In this document: positions 17,012 through 25,424 of the stretch, piece after piece
How positions within the stretch are numbered: the first letter of the stretch is position 1
How the letters are laid out: every line of letters starts with the position of its first letter
Source: Lachnospira pectinoschiza
GTDB lineage: Bacteria > Bacillota > Clostridia > Lachnospirales > Lachnospiraceae
Reading direction: 5' to 3'
DNA length: 64,000 nt
Assembly (NCBI RefSeq): GCF_020564355.1
Contig: NZ_JAJCRR010000001.1
Coordinates: forward strand, 434,001-498,000
Made by a program: the position numbers and the translations under genes
Notes under the pieces: model-generated
Database searches by the model: none
Told to the model about the DNA's origin: nothing
Seen by the model: only the letters and a program-made list of their open reading frames with translations

Positions 17012-18391
17012 ATGAGCAGGCAGGAAGAAGATACGAAAACGGAAATTTCCCCAATGATGACAGAGCAGGGGCGCGAAGAACTATATTTATATTCACTACG
17101 GAAAATGGCGGAAGAAAGAGCAGACAGTGACAGAGCATCCCTTACGGGACTTTACGGTCCGAAATCATTCTTTTTTAAGGCCAATGAATGTATGCAGCAG
17201 CATGAAAAACTACAGTATGCACTGATTCGTATGGATATATACCGCTTTAAAACGGTCAATGAATTCTGCGGCAGGCAGCAGGGTGATAAACTGCTTCAGT
17301 ACATAGCAGACTGCATACGGGAATACGAATCGGATATGTCGGTTGTCGGTCATCTGCGTGCGGACATTTTTACAATCTGTCTTCCATTTAAGAATAAAAA
17401 GCAGTTATCGGATATTGCAGTTGCACTCCATGAAAAAATCTGTGCGTATCCGCTGTTTTGTAAGGCATTGCCTGCATTTGGCATCTGCATTTCAAAGAAT
17501 CACATGGACATCAGCCTGATGTGTGACTATGCTGATATGGCACTGCAGAAAATTAAGGGAAAAGCCTATGCAATTTATGAGTTTTATGATGATAAAATGC
17601 GTAAAGAAATGATGCGCGAAAAACGTATTGAGAATAATGTTGCAATGGCGCTGCGGGACGAAGAATTTAAAGTCTATATACAGCCCAAAGTTGATATGCG
17701 CAGTGGAGAAATAATTGGCGGAGAAGCACTGATACGGTGGCATAGTGTCAAAGAAGGCATTATTTATCCTGATGAATTTATTCCGGTGCTGGAAAAGAGT
17801 GGCTATATCGTGGATGTTGATGCATATGTATGGGAGAAGGTATTCGCAGCCATTCATATCTGGAAGACCGGTGGAATTACGCCGGTGCCGATTTCTGTAA
17901 ATGTATCCAGAAGCCATGTATATCAGAAGTCTTTTGCAGGAGTGCTGGAAAAACTGGCACAGCAGTATGATGTAGAGCCGTATTATGTACCCCTTGAAGT
18001 TACGGAAAGTATGTTTACGGAATATGTAGACAAATTGTATAAGAATATTACAAGGCTTCAGAGTGCAGGCTTCCGCTTTTCCATGGATGACTTTGGTGCA
18101 GGCTATTCCTCTTTAAATATGTTAAAGGATGAGCCGGTGGACGAAGTCAAGATTGACCGTTTCTTCTTGAAGGATATTAAAAAAGAAAAAAGCCAGATTG
18201 TAATCCGCAATGTCATTCACATGATACAGGAATTGCAGTTAGATATGATTGTAGAAGGTATTGAAACAAAAGAACAGGCAGAATTACTGATGAATTATGG
18301 CAGCTATAAGGCACAGGGCTATTACTATTATAAGCCGATGCCGATGGCAGAATTCGAGCAGCTGCTGATAAAACAGCAAAAAGGCTTGTAA
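17012..18391 (+). CDS. EAL-domain protein with degenerate GGDEF domain (probable c-di-GMP phosphodiesterase)
   Basis: Likely hydrolyses cyclic di-GMP. The N-terminal half (about 40-190) has the GGDEF fold, but the signature position reads LRADIF (115-120), so no cyclase activity is expected; it may be a regulatory domain. The EAL half (205-455) keeps EALIRW (E238), the Asn in ISVNVSR, EVTES, the DDFGAGYSSL loop, KIDRFF and VEGIET, so catalysis looks intact. No transmembrane or PAS domain, hence cytoplasmic. 459 residues. Ribosome site GAAAGGGTG precedes the ATG. A PilZ receptor gene lies 1 kb downstream. Confidence 0.9.
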   Translation: MSRQEEDTKTEISPMMTEQGREELYLYSLRKMAEERADSDRASLTGLYGPKSFFFKANECMQQHEKLQYALIRMDIYRFKTVNEFCGRQQGDKLLQYIADCIREYESDMSVVGHLRADIFTICLPFKNKKQLSDIAVALHEKICAYPLFCKALPAFGICISKNHMDISLMCDYADMALQKIKGKAYAIYEFYDDKMRKEMMREKRIENNVAMALRDEEFKVYIQPKVDMRSGEIIGGEALIRWHSVKEGIIYPDEFIPVLEKSGYIVDVDAYVWEKVFAAIHIWKTGGITPVPISVNVSRSHVYQKSFAGVLEKLAQQYDVEPYYVPLEVTESMFTEYVDKLYKNITRLQSAGFRFSMDDFGAGYSSLNMLKDEPVDEVKIDRFFLKDIKKEKSQIVIRNVIHMIQELQLDMIVEGIETKEQAELLMNYGSYKAQGYYYYKPMPMAEFEQLLIKQQKGL

Positions 18392-18415
18392 TCAGTACAT
18401 AAAATGTGGTAAAAT
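18386..18415 (+). promoter_or_regulatory. Putative promoter for yebC
   Basis: TTGTAA (18386-18391), 18-bp spacer, TAAAAT (18410-18415), overlapping the stop of the EAL gene. Confidence 0.45.
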
Positions 18416-18472
18416 GTCTGTCGGTGTTTTTTAATGAAAATAAAGATTGAGTTGAATAAAGGAGAATGAGAA

Positions 18473-19216
18473 ATGTCAGGACATTCAAAGTTTGCAAATA
18501 TTGCACATAAAAAAGCTGCAAATGATGCAGCAAAGGGAAAGATTTTTACCCGTCTTGGTAAGGAAATTATGGTTGCTGTAAAAGAGGGCGGTCCGGAAGT
18601 TAACAACAACAGTAAGTTAAGACAGGTTGTGACAAAGGCAAAGGCAGCAAACATGCCGAATGATACAATTGAAAGAGCAATCAAAAAAGCTGCCAGTACA
18701 GATATGAGCAGTTTTGAATCTGTTACATACGAAGGTTATGGTCCGAATGGGACGGCTATTATTGTTGAAGCCCTTACAGATAACAGAAACAGAGCAGCTT
18801 CCAACATCCGTAACGCATTTACAAAGGGCGGCGGAAATGTCGGAACACCGGGCTGTGTATCCTTTATGTTTGACAATAAGGGACAGATTATCATTGGGAA
18901 AGAAGACTGTGATAAAGATGCCGATGAATTGATGATGCTTGCTCTGGATGCAGGCGCGGATGACTTCAATGAAGAAGAAGACTGTTTTGAAGTTACAACA
19001 GCACCGGAAGATTTTGATGCAGTCAGTGAAGCTTTGACAAATGAAGGCATTACATTTGCTTCTGCTGAAGTAACAATGATTCCGCAGACAGTTGTTGAAC
19101 TGACAACAGAGGATGACATCAAGAAGATGAGAAGAATTTTAAATCTTTTAGATGAAGAAGATGATGTACAGAATGTATATCACAACTGGGATGAACCGGA
19201 AGAAGACGAAGAGTAA
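18473..19216 (+). CDS. yebC: YebC/PmpR-family protein
   Basis: Member of the YebC family, described as transcriptional regulators and, more recently, as factors relieving ribosome stalling at proline-rich stretches. N-terminus MSGHSKFANIAHKKAAND (the common form has W for F), then GKIFTRLGKEI, NMPNDTIERAIKKA and GTAIIVEALTDNRNR. 247 residues, usual, with an acidic C-terminus. AGGAGAATG context gives a clear ribosome site. A good terminator follows. Confidence 0.93.
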   Translation: MSGHSKFANIAHKKAANDAAKGKIFTRLGKEIMVAVKEGGPEVNNNSKLRQVVTKAKAANMPNDTIERAIKKAASTDMSSFESVTYEGYGPNGTAIIVEALTDNRNRAASNIRNAFTKGGGNVGTPGCVSFMFDNKGQIIIGKEDCDKDADELMMLALDAGADDFNEEEDCFEVTTAPEDFDAVSEALTNEGITFASAEVTMIPQTVVELTTEDDIKKMRRILNLLDEEDDVQNVYHNWDEPEEDEE

Positions 19217-19257
19217 GATAAAAATTACAATAACTGTAATGTAGTTCTTTCGGATAT

Positions 19258-19300
19258 TGCACGGACCGCCAAAATCAAAAGTGCGGTTCGTGCATTTTTT
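19258..19300 (+). terminator. Terminator after yebC
   Basis: TGCACGGACCGC (19258-19269) pairs with GCGGTTCGTGCA (19283-19294), followed by TTTTTT. Confidence 0.85.
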
Positions 19301-19431
19301 GTGGAATTTTAATAAAATACTTCCCTTTTGTAAAATAAGATGATAAAATAAAAGATAAGAACGCTGGGGGATTGTGAACAATATAATAATAATACGGAAG
19401 AACTGCATTATGCAGCAGGGTGGAGAATGTT

Positions 19432-20226
19432 ATGCGGTTAGCAGAATTGCCGGTTGGCACAGGTATTTTATTTGATGTGAGTATCCAGAAGCAGGAGCTG
19501 GAATTTCCGTCAGAGGTAGTTGAAGTTCATGATAATTTTATTTTAACAAAACCGGTTATGTCGAAAGGAAAAGTTGTCGGATTGGGCGGAGAAGGTGTTT
19601 CCGTAAGCCTGACCTATTCCAGAAATGACAAGGCACCGATTGTATGGAAGGGTGTCGGATGTTCGGTTGTAAAAACCAAAGGCAGGGTTTTGTATAAAGT
19701 AATCGCCAGTGGTGCGGGATTTGAAGTGAACCGGAGAGAGGCATTCAGACTGTTTGTTGGTCTGGAAGGTATTGCACGTGTTGGAACCAACCGGAGGGCA
19801 ATGGATGTTATTTTAAAAGATTTAAGTGATACAGGCTTTGCATTTGTGGTTGATCATGAGATTGAAGATGCAACCGGTTTATCGGTGCGTCTGGTATTTA
19901 AGGATTTTGACAGAAATTATGATCTGACAGGATTTATTGTCCGGCTGGTAAAAGTGGAAGAAGAAAAATATGTGTACGGATGCCGCATGACAATGCGCAA
20001 TCAGCTGATTAATCATTATATCAGCATGAAACAGCGTCAGATGCTTGCAAATCACAGTGGAGCCAATATACGGAATCGTGACAATTACGGACTGCTTAAT
20101 GCATTGAAAGAAAAAGAAGAACCAGTAGTAAATGAAAGTGATTTGGACAGAAAGTATATTAGCGACGTGGACAAATCAGAGAGACGTAAGATATTTGACG
20201 GCAGAAATCCGGGAAAGATAATCTGA
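19432..20226 (+). CDS. PilZ-domain c-di-GMP receptor (YcgR-like)
   Basis: Cytoplasmic effector that should bind c-di-GMP. An N-terminal YcgR-like barrel (about 5-95) leads to NRREAFR (RxxxR at 102-106) and DLSDTGFAF (D/NxSxxG), which together form the PilZ binding signature. The last 60 residues are charged and probably flexible. GTG 19420 is also in frame, but ATG 19432 has GGAG 6 nt upstream and gives 264 residues. No flagellar genes are nearby, so the target process is unknown. Context with the EAL gene supports a c-di-GMP role. Confidence 0.88.
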   Translation: MRLAELPVGTGILFDVSIQKQELEFPSEVVEVHDNFILTKPVMSKGKVVGLGGEGVSVSLTYSRNDKAPIVWKGVGCSVVKTKGRVLYKVIASGAGFEVNRREAFRLFVGLEGIARVGTNRRAMDVILKDLSDTGFAFVVDHEIEDATGLSVRLVFKDFDRNYDLTGFIVRLVKVEEEKYVYGCRMTMRNQLINHYISMKQRQMLANHSGANIRNRDNYGLLNALKEKEEPVVNESDLDRKYISDVDKSERRKIFDGRNPGKII

Positions 20227-20285
20227 TGGATTTGTAACCGTGGATTTTACGCCCCATAAAAGACAGACAATATGGAGGGACCGAT

Positions 20286-20795
20286 ATGAGGAGTAAAGAA
20301 GACACAGACAATAGCAGAAGAGTATTTCAGTCAGCTTCAACATCGGGGCGGTATAAATATGACATGATGCCAAGATGTCCGGACTGTGGTATTCATATGA
20401 AATATATTTACGGAGAAATGTTTGAGTGTCCGGTCTGCCACAGACAGGAGCAGACACAATTTGGTAAGGTGCGTTCTTATCTGGAAGAACATGGTCCGCA
20501 GCCGGCAATGGTTATTTCAAACGAAACAGGTGTGCCGGTCAATGTTATTGATAATTTTTTACGTCAGGGACGGATTGAAATACCGGATGGTTCGCCGGTG
20601 TATATCAAGTGCCAGTCCTGTGGCGCAGATATCCGTTACGGAAGATACTGTCCGGACTGCATGGTAAGAATGACAAAAGAACTTGGGAAAGCCATGCTGA
20701 TGTCAGAAGTTGGTGAGAAACCGACGAATAAGCCGGATATGTCAGGAAAGATGCACATTTTAAATTCATCTTTGCGGACAAGAGATGGAAAATAG
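20286..20795 (+). CDS. Zinc-ribbon/helix-turn-helix protein, YvyF-like
   Basis: 169 residues with two Cys4 zinc ribbons (Cys31/34/48/51 and Cys109/112/122/125) around a short helix-turn-helix-like segment (about 70-98, PAMVISNETGVPVNVIDNFLRQGRI). This arrangement resembles the flagellar-operon protein YvyF (TIGR03826), where the HTH precedes a CxxC...CxxC end, but here there is an additional N-terminal ribbon and no flagellar neighbour. Function unknown; nucleic-acid or protein binding is likely. GGAGG precedes the ATG. It follows the PilZ gene by 59 nt, possibly one transcript. Confidence 0.7.
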   Translation: MRSKEDTDNSRRVFQSASTSGRYKYDMMPRCPDCGIHMKYIYGEMFECPVCHRQEQTQFGKVRSYLEEHGPQPAMVISNETGVPVNVIDNFLRQGRIEIPDGSPVYIKCQSCGADIRYGRYCPDCMVRMTKELGKAMLMSEVGEKPTNKPDMSGKMHILNSSLRTRDGK

Positions 20796-20806
20796 TAAAA
20801 TATTAT

Positions 20807-20846
20807 AAAAAGCCTTTTTGTTCGGACAGGACAGAAAGGCTTTTTT
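20807..20846 (+). terminator. Terminator after the zinc-ribbon gene
   Basis: AAGCCTTT (20810-20817) pairs with AAAGGCTT (20835-20842), flanked by A and T runs. Confidence 0.8.
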
Positions 20847-20867
20847 ATCATGATAATTTGTTCATTA

Positions 20868-20915
20868 AAAAAGAGGGATATACACTTATAACCCGTAAGC
20901 GTATATCCCATCTCT
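20868..20915 (-). terminator. Terminator of the uxaC transcript
   Basis: On the minus strand GGGATATAC pairs with GTATATCCC (plus-strand positions 20875-20883 and 20901-20909), followed by TCTTTTTT. It faces the terminator of the zinc-ribbon gene. Confidence 0.8.
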
Positions 20916-20931
20916 CTTTAGACTGAATGAA

Positions 20932-22341
20932 TTATTTTACATCGAAACCGAAGTATCTTACTGCATTGTTGTAAGAGATACCCTTTACGATCTTTTCGAG
21001 CGCTTTTTCGTCGTTTGGATATTCACCATTTTCAACCCAGCCACCGATTAATTCGCACATGATTCTTCTGAAGTATTCATGTCTTGTGTAAGATAAGAAA
21101 CTTCTTGAGTCTGTAAGCATACCGATGAAGTTACCAAGTAAGCTTAAATTAGCAAGAGAGGTCATCTGGTTTGTCATGCCGACCTTATGGTCATTGAACC
21201 ACCATGCTGAACCCTGCTGAATCTTGCCGACAGCCTTAGAATCCTGGAAACATCCAAGTACTGTACCGATAGCAGCGTTTACAGACGGATTTAATGAATA
21301 GATGATTGTCTTTGGCAGTTCATCTGTGATATTTAATGCATTTAAGAACTGTGCCATTTCAGCAGAGCAGTCATAAGTATTAATGCAGTCATATCCTGTA
21401 TCCGGTCCTAACTGGTTGTATCTTAATGTGTTGTTATCACGGATTGTACCGTAATGTAACTGCATTACCCAGTTTAACTTGTTGTATTCTTTACCAACTG
21501 AAACCATGAATGCTGTCTTGAATTTGTTCATTTCATCAACAGTAATTGTTTCACCTGCAAATCTCTTTGCGAAAATCTTTTCGATTTCTTCTGTTGTGTA
21601 TGGCTTGTACATAACATATTCAAGAGCGTGGTCAGATACACAGCATCCCATAGAAGCGAAGAATTCCATTCTGTTTCTTAAAGCATCCATTAAGGAAGCA
21701 AAAGAATTAACAGTGATACCGCTGACATCAGATAATGTCTTTAAGTAATCAAGGTATTCAGGCTTTTCAATGTTCATAGCCTTATCCGGTCTCCATGCAG
21801 GAAGTACCTTTACTTCAAAAGTATCATCTTCTGCCAGGACCTTATGCCATTCAAGTGAATCAACCGGATCATCTGTTGTACAGATTAATGTAACATTAGA
21901 CTTGCGGATTAAGTTTCTGACTGACATAGAGTCTTCCTGAAGCTTTGCGTTGCAGAGATTCCATACTTCTTCAGCTGTATCCCCGTTTAACACGCCGTTA
22001 TAGCCGAAGTATCTCTGTAATTCAAGGTGGCTCCAGTGATACAGCGGATTACCGATAGCCATTTCAAGTGTTTCAGCCCATTTCTGGAATTTTTCCCTGT
22101 CAGAAGCATCACCTGTGATGTACTTCTCGTCAACACCGTTTGTTCTCATCTGACGCCATTTATAATGGTCGCCGCCAAGCCATACCTGAGTGATGTTTTC
22201 AAATTTTCTGTCCTCAGCAATTTCTCTTGGATTGATGTGGCAGTGATAGTCAACAATTGGCATTTTGTCAGCATAATCGTGAAAAAGATGCTGAGCGGTT
22301 GGTGTGGAAAGTAAAAAGTCCTTGTCCATGAATTGTTTCAT
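20932..22341 (-). CDS. uxaC: Glucuronate isomerase
   Basis: Converts D-glucuronate to fructuronate and D-galacturonate to tagaturonate, the first step of hexuronate use. Amidohydrolase-like protein of 469 residues, the family's length, with MPIVDYHCHINPREIAED near the N-terminus (metal-binding His pair) and the conserved ITVNSFASLMDAL and GTVLGCFQDS regions. GGAGG lies just upstream of the ATG. It is 19 nt downstream of the LacI gene on the same strand and probably cotranscribed with it. The rest of the pathway is on the other strand. Confidence 0.95.
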   Translation of the reverse strand: MKQFMDKDFLLSTPTAQHLFHDYADKMPIVDYHCHINPREIAEDRKFENITQVWLGGDHYKWRQMRTNGVDEKYITGDASDREKFQKWAETLEMAIGNPLYHWSHLELQRYFGYNGVLNGDTAEEVWNLCNAKLQEDSMSVRNLIRKSNVTLICTTDDPVDSLEWHKVLAEDDTFEVKVLPAWRPDKAMNIEKPEYLDYLKTLSDVSGITVNSFASLMDALRNRMEFFASMGCCVSDHALEYVMYKPYTTEEIEKIFAKRFAGETITVDEMNKFKTAFMVSVGKEYNKLNWVMQLHYGTIRDNNTLRYNQLGPDTGYDCINTYDCSAEMAQFLNALNITDELPKTIIYSLNPSVNAAIGTVLGCFQDSKAVGKIQQGSAWWFNDHKVGMTNQMTSLANLSLLGNFIGMLTDSRSFLSYTRHEYFRRIMCELIGGWVENGEYPNDEKALEKIVKGISYNNAVRYFGFDVK

Positions 22342-22360
22342 GTTAGTGTCCTCCTGTAAC

Positions 22361-23365
22361 TTAAAAATTTGTTGTGTTGCGTTTAATTATATCAGCAGCA
22401 ATGATATTCTCTGCGGGAACGTCATGACCGCTTAATACCTGCATTAAAATATTGACGGCTTTAACGGAAAGCTGTTCCACCTTGCTGTCAATCGAAGTTA
22501 ATTCCGGTTCGGTGCAGTTGGCAAGAACGGAATTGTTGTAACCGATAATCTGAAGCTGTTCCGGAATGGCAATCCGGTGTTCATAGGCATATTTAACAGC
22601 GCCCACGGCTAAAGAATCATCGGAGGTGACTACGGCATCAAAAGAAATTCCTTTGTCATAAAGGGTATTCAGATAATCCTTTGCGCGCTGGATATTTTTG
22701 GTGCATAAATGTGTCCATTCCTCACGCAGGGGAATCCCCGCATCCGAAAGGGCGTTTTTATAGCCTTTTAATTTGTTCATTCCGCTGTAGGAGGTACTGG
22801 TGTAAAGATACACAATCTGACGTCTTCCTGCGGCAATCAGACGGCTGGTCGCATCGTATACGGCAGCAGTGTCGTTGCACATGACGGAATAAATGTTTTT
22901 GCCGGGTAAAAACCCGTTTGCCAGAACAATCGGAACTTCCTTTGCGGCATTTAAGATATAGCGGTTATCGCTTCCCGGCTGGTTTAACACAAACTGGGAA
23001 CCGGCTAAGATAATGCCGTCCACACGCTTACTGATTAATAAATCCAGATACTTTTTCTTGGTTTCGGAATCCTGTCCGGTACAGCACAAAATGGAATCGT
23101 AATTGTGCCGGCGCAGTTCCTGTTCCAGATAATAAACCGCATTGGCAAGGTAGGTATCAGAAGAATCACTGCACATAATGCCGATGGTCTTCATTGTATT
23201 AAGTCCCAGACCGCGTGCAAAAATATTCGGTGTATAGTCAAGCTCCTTCATGGCGACAAGAACTTTGTTTTTAGTTTTATCGCTGACATTGGCATTGCCG
23301 TTTAACACTCTGGAAACGGTTGCAATGGAAACGCCGGCTTTTTTAGATACATCGTAAATATTCAT
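22361..23365 (-). CDS. LacI-family transcriptional regulator of hexuronate genes
   Basis: 334 residues. The N-terminal HTH is classic: IYDVSKKAGVSIATVSRVLNG with the hinge-helix region TPNIFARGLG. The rest is a periplasmic-binding-protein-like sensor domain, with VDGIILAG, DAVVTSDDSLAVGAVKYA and GYNNS. Its place upstream of uxaC and divergent from uxaB makes a hexuronate or pathway intermediate the likely inducer (inference). Two near-identical palindromes in the intergenic region are candidate operators. Promoter and operator on the minus strand lie about 230 nt upstream, so the leader is long. Confidence 0.88.
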   Translation of the reverse strand: MNIYDVSKKAGVSIATVSRVLNGNANVSDKTKNKVLVAMKELDYTPNIFARGLGLNTMKTIGIMCSDSSDTYLANAVYYLEQELRRHNYDSILCCTGQDSETKKKYLDLLISKRVDGIILAGSQFVLNQPGSDNRYILNAAKEVPIVLANGFLPGKNIYSVMCNDTAAVYDATSRLIAAGRRQIVYLYTSTSYSGMNKLKGYKNALSDAGIPLREEWTHLCTKNIQRAKDYLNTLYDKGISFDAVVTSDDSLAVGAVKYAYEHRIAIPEQLQIIGYNNSVLANCTEPELTSIDSKVEQLSVKAVNILMQVLSGHDVPAENIIAADIIKRNTTNF

Positions 23366-23412
23366 AAAATTCTCCGGTAGTGTTCTAGCTGCTTCTGATT
23401 ATTTATGATACC

Positions 23413-23450
23413 TGCTGATTGCTTCATGTTACACATTCCCGCAATCAGCA
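23413..23450. repeat. Inverted repeat in the lacI leader
   Basis: TGCTGATTGC (23413-23422) and GCAATCAGCA (23441-23450), perfect 10 bp with an 18-nt loop, in the leader of the minus-strand lacI transcript. Confidence 0.6.
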
Positions 23451-23486
23451 TCAGGATATTCGCATATCGTATGCTCATATCGGGGC

Positions 23487-23563
23487 GGGTCGCAAGGTCT
23501 TTTACCCACTGATGAGCAAGCTCATGTGTGTGAAAGACTTTTTGACCCTGGTATCATAAAAAA
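23487..23563 (+). repeat. Dispersed structured element, copy A
   Basis: Outer stem GGGTC/GACCC, inner stem GTCTTT/AAAGAC, and apical hairpin ATGAGC-AA-GCTCAT, ending with TTTTTGACCCTGGTATCAT. Near-identical in core and 3' flank to copies at 27035 and 43893. Lies in the region transcribed as the lacI leader, but in the opposite orientation. Confidence 0.75.
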
Positions 23564-23570
23564 TATGTAA

Positions 23571-23586
23571 ATGTAAGCACTTACAT
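23571..23586. promoter_or_regulatory. Operator 1, LacI/cre-type palindrome
   Basis: ATGTAAGCACTTACAT, palindromic except the two central bases. It lies 12 bp past the minus-strand -10 box, in position to block lacI-uxaC transcription. Confidence 0.7.
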
Positions 23587-23598
23587 ATTGATAAATGC

Positions 23599-23627
23599 AT
23601 TATACAATGTTATGATAATAAAAACAA
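23599..23627 (-). promoter_or_regulatory. Promoter of lacI-uxaC
   Basis: On the minus strand TTGTTT (23622-23627), 17-bp spacer, TATAAT (23599-23604). Confidence 0.75.
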
Positions 23628-23668
23628 GTGTGATGTTCTAACATTTATGCAAAAGATTGAAAAAGTAG

Positions 23669-23697
23669 TTGACTAATTACGCGTTTCAGTTTATTTT
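23669..23697 (+). promoter_or_regulatory. Promoter of uxaB
   Basis: TTGACT (23669-23674), 17-bp spacer, TATTTT (23692-23697). The start point would fall inside operator 2. Confidence 0.7.
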
Positions 23698-23701
23698 AAA
23701 T

Positions 23702-23719
23702 AATGTAAGCGCTTACATT
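23702..23719. promoter_or_regulatory. Operator 2, perfect LacI/cre-type palindrome
   Basis: AATGTAAGCGCTTACATT, an 18-bp perfect palindrome covering the predicted uxaB start site, 132 bp from operator 1. TGTAAGCGCTTACA also fits the CcpA cre consensus, so CcpA is an alternative to the local LacI protein. Confidence 0.75.
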
Positions 23720-23801
23720 GCACTTATGTTTGATTACCATAAACTGGTTTTACTAAAGGGCGGTGCCAAGAAGCGGACCCTGTAAAAAAAGGAGATTGAA
23801 A

Positions 23802-25301
23802 ATGCAAAGATTAAACAAGAGTATTACACATGCAGTTGACAGACCGGTTAAGGTTATGCAGTTTGGTGAAGGTAACTTCCTTAGAGCATTCGTTGATTAT
23901 ATCTTTGATGTAACGAACGAAAAGACGGACTTCAACGGCGGCGTTGTAATTGTTAAGCCTATCGAATTCGGTACACTGGAAAGATTCCATGATCAGGAAT
24001 GCCAGTACACACTTCAGTTAAGAGGTTTTGTTGACGGACAGCCAAAGGAAATCACCCGTCAGATTACATCTGTAGTAGATGCTGTTGCTGCAATCGAAGA
24101 TTATGACAAGTACATCGAATACGGAACAAGTGAAACTCTTAGATTTATCGTTTCTAATACAACAGAAGCAGGTATTGTATTTGACGAAACAGATAATGAC
24201 CCGAATGCACGTCCTCCTAAGACTTATCCGGGTAAGCTGACACAGCTTCTTTATAAGAGATATCAGAAGTTCAACGGAGCAGCAGACAAGGGTCTTATCC
24301 TGCTTCCATGTGAACTGATTGCCGACAACGGTATTGAATTAAAGAAATGCATCATGAAGTTCATTGAACTCTGGGGACTTGAAGACGGATTCAAGGACTG
24401 GGTAAACAACTACTGCTCATTCTGCCCGACACTGGTAGACAGAATTGTTCCGGGTTATCCAAGAGAAGATGCTGCTAAGCTTTGCGAAGAATGGGGTTAT
24501 GAAGACCAGTTAATCGACAGAGCAGAAGTTTTCGGACTCTGGGTTGTTGAAAGTGATTCAAACCTTCCGCTTGAACAGTTAGAGAAGGAACTTCCATTCA
24601 AGGAAGCAGGCTTAAATGTTGTATTTACAAAGGATCATCATCCATACAAGGAAAGAAAGGTAAGAATCCTCAACGGTTCCCATACTTCTTTCGTATTGGC
24701 CTCATTCCTTGCAGGCAATGACAACGTTGAAAATTCAATGAAAGACCCTGTAATCAGAAAGTACATGGAAGAAACTCTTTACAACGAAGTTATTCCTACA
24801 CTTTCACTTTCAAAGGAAGACTGCGAAGAATTTGCAAAGGCTGTTATCGACAGATTCTTAAACCCATTCGTAGACCACAGATTATTAAGCATTTCCTTAA
24901 ACTCTGTATCTAAGTGGGAAGCAAGATGTCTGCCTTCATTCTTAGGCTATGTAAAGAAATTTGACAAGCTTCCGAAGTACCTTACATTCTCTATCGCAGC
25001 ATTAATGAGCTTCTATACATCACAGACAGAAGCTGAATTCAACGGCGGTATTGTATTAAAGGGTGACAGAAACGGTGAAGAATATAACATCACAGACGAT
25101 AAGGCTGTTCTTGATTTCTTCAGAGATAATTCAGGAAAGTCCGCAGAAGAATTTACACATGCTTACTTAAGCAATACAAAGTTCTTTGGTGGAGAAGATC
25201 TTACAAAGGTTGCAGGTCTTGAAGAAACAATTACTGAATATATCAAAGACATCAGAGAAAGAGGCATGAGAGCAGTTGTAAATGATTTAGCACTTGACTA
25301 A
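23802..25301 (+). CDS. uxaB: Tagaturonate reductase (altronate oxidoreductase)
   Basis: NADH-dependent reduction of tagaturonate to altronate, second step of galacturonate use. 499 residues of the mannitol dehydrogenase-like family: N-terminal Rossmann segment VMQFGEGNFLRAFVDYIFD, then RILNGSHTSFV (catalytic region with Lys-x-Arg-x-Leu-Asn-Gly-x-His) and the helical C-terminal domain. Close to UxaB length (about 480-500). Fructuronate reductase (UxuB) is the main alternative; the neighbouring uxaA favours UxaB. A GTG at 23763 is in frame, but ATG 23802 has AAGGAGA in front. Confidence 0.9.
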   Translation: MQRLNKSITHAVDRPVKVMQFGEGNFLRAFVDYIFDVTNEKTDFNGGVVIVKPIEFGTLERFHDQECQYTLQLRGFVDGQPKEITRQITSVVDAVAAIEDYDKYIEYGTSETLRFIVSNTTEAGIVFDETDNDPNARPPKTYPGKLTQLLYKRYQKFNGAADKGLILLPCELIADNGIELKKCIMKFIELWGLEDGFKDWVNNYCSFCPTLVDRIVPGYPREDAAKLCEEWGYEDQLIDRAEVFGLWVVESDSNLPLEQLEKELPFKEAGLNVVFTKDHHPYKERKVRILNGSHTSFVLASFLAGNDNVENSMKDPVIRKYMEETLYNEVIPTLSLSKEDCEEFAKAVIDRFLNPFVDHRLLSISLNSVSKWEARCLPSFLGYVKKFDKLPKYLTFSIAALMSFYTSQTEAEFNGGIVLKGDRNGEEYNITDDKAVLDFFRDNSGKSAEEFTHAYLSNTKFFGGEDLTKVAGLEETITEYIKDIRERGMRAVVNDLALD

Positions 25302-25357
25302 TTCATATTGCAGTTTAGAATGCTTATCAGTGTATAAGAACAGGCTCTGAATACTTA

Positions 25358-25390
25358 TAAGAGCGGGTGTGTCAGTATCATCCGCTCTTA
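25358..25390 (+). other. Stem-loop between uxaB and uxaA
   Basis: TAAGAGCGG (25358-25366) pairs with CCGCTCTTA (25382-25390) around a 15-nt loop; followed by CTTTATAATAA, so termination would be weak. It may tune uxaA relative to uxaB. Confidence 0.5.
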
Positions 25391-25424
25391 CTTTATAATA
25401 ATCAAAAGATTTAAAGAGGTATAT

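Noticed and set aside
17012..18391. Active diguanylate cyclase in the EAL protein
   Set aside because: The GGDEF signature position reads LRADIF, lacking the required residues.
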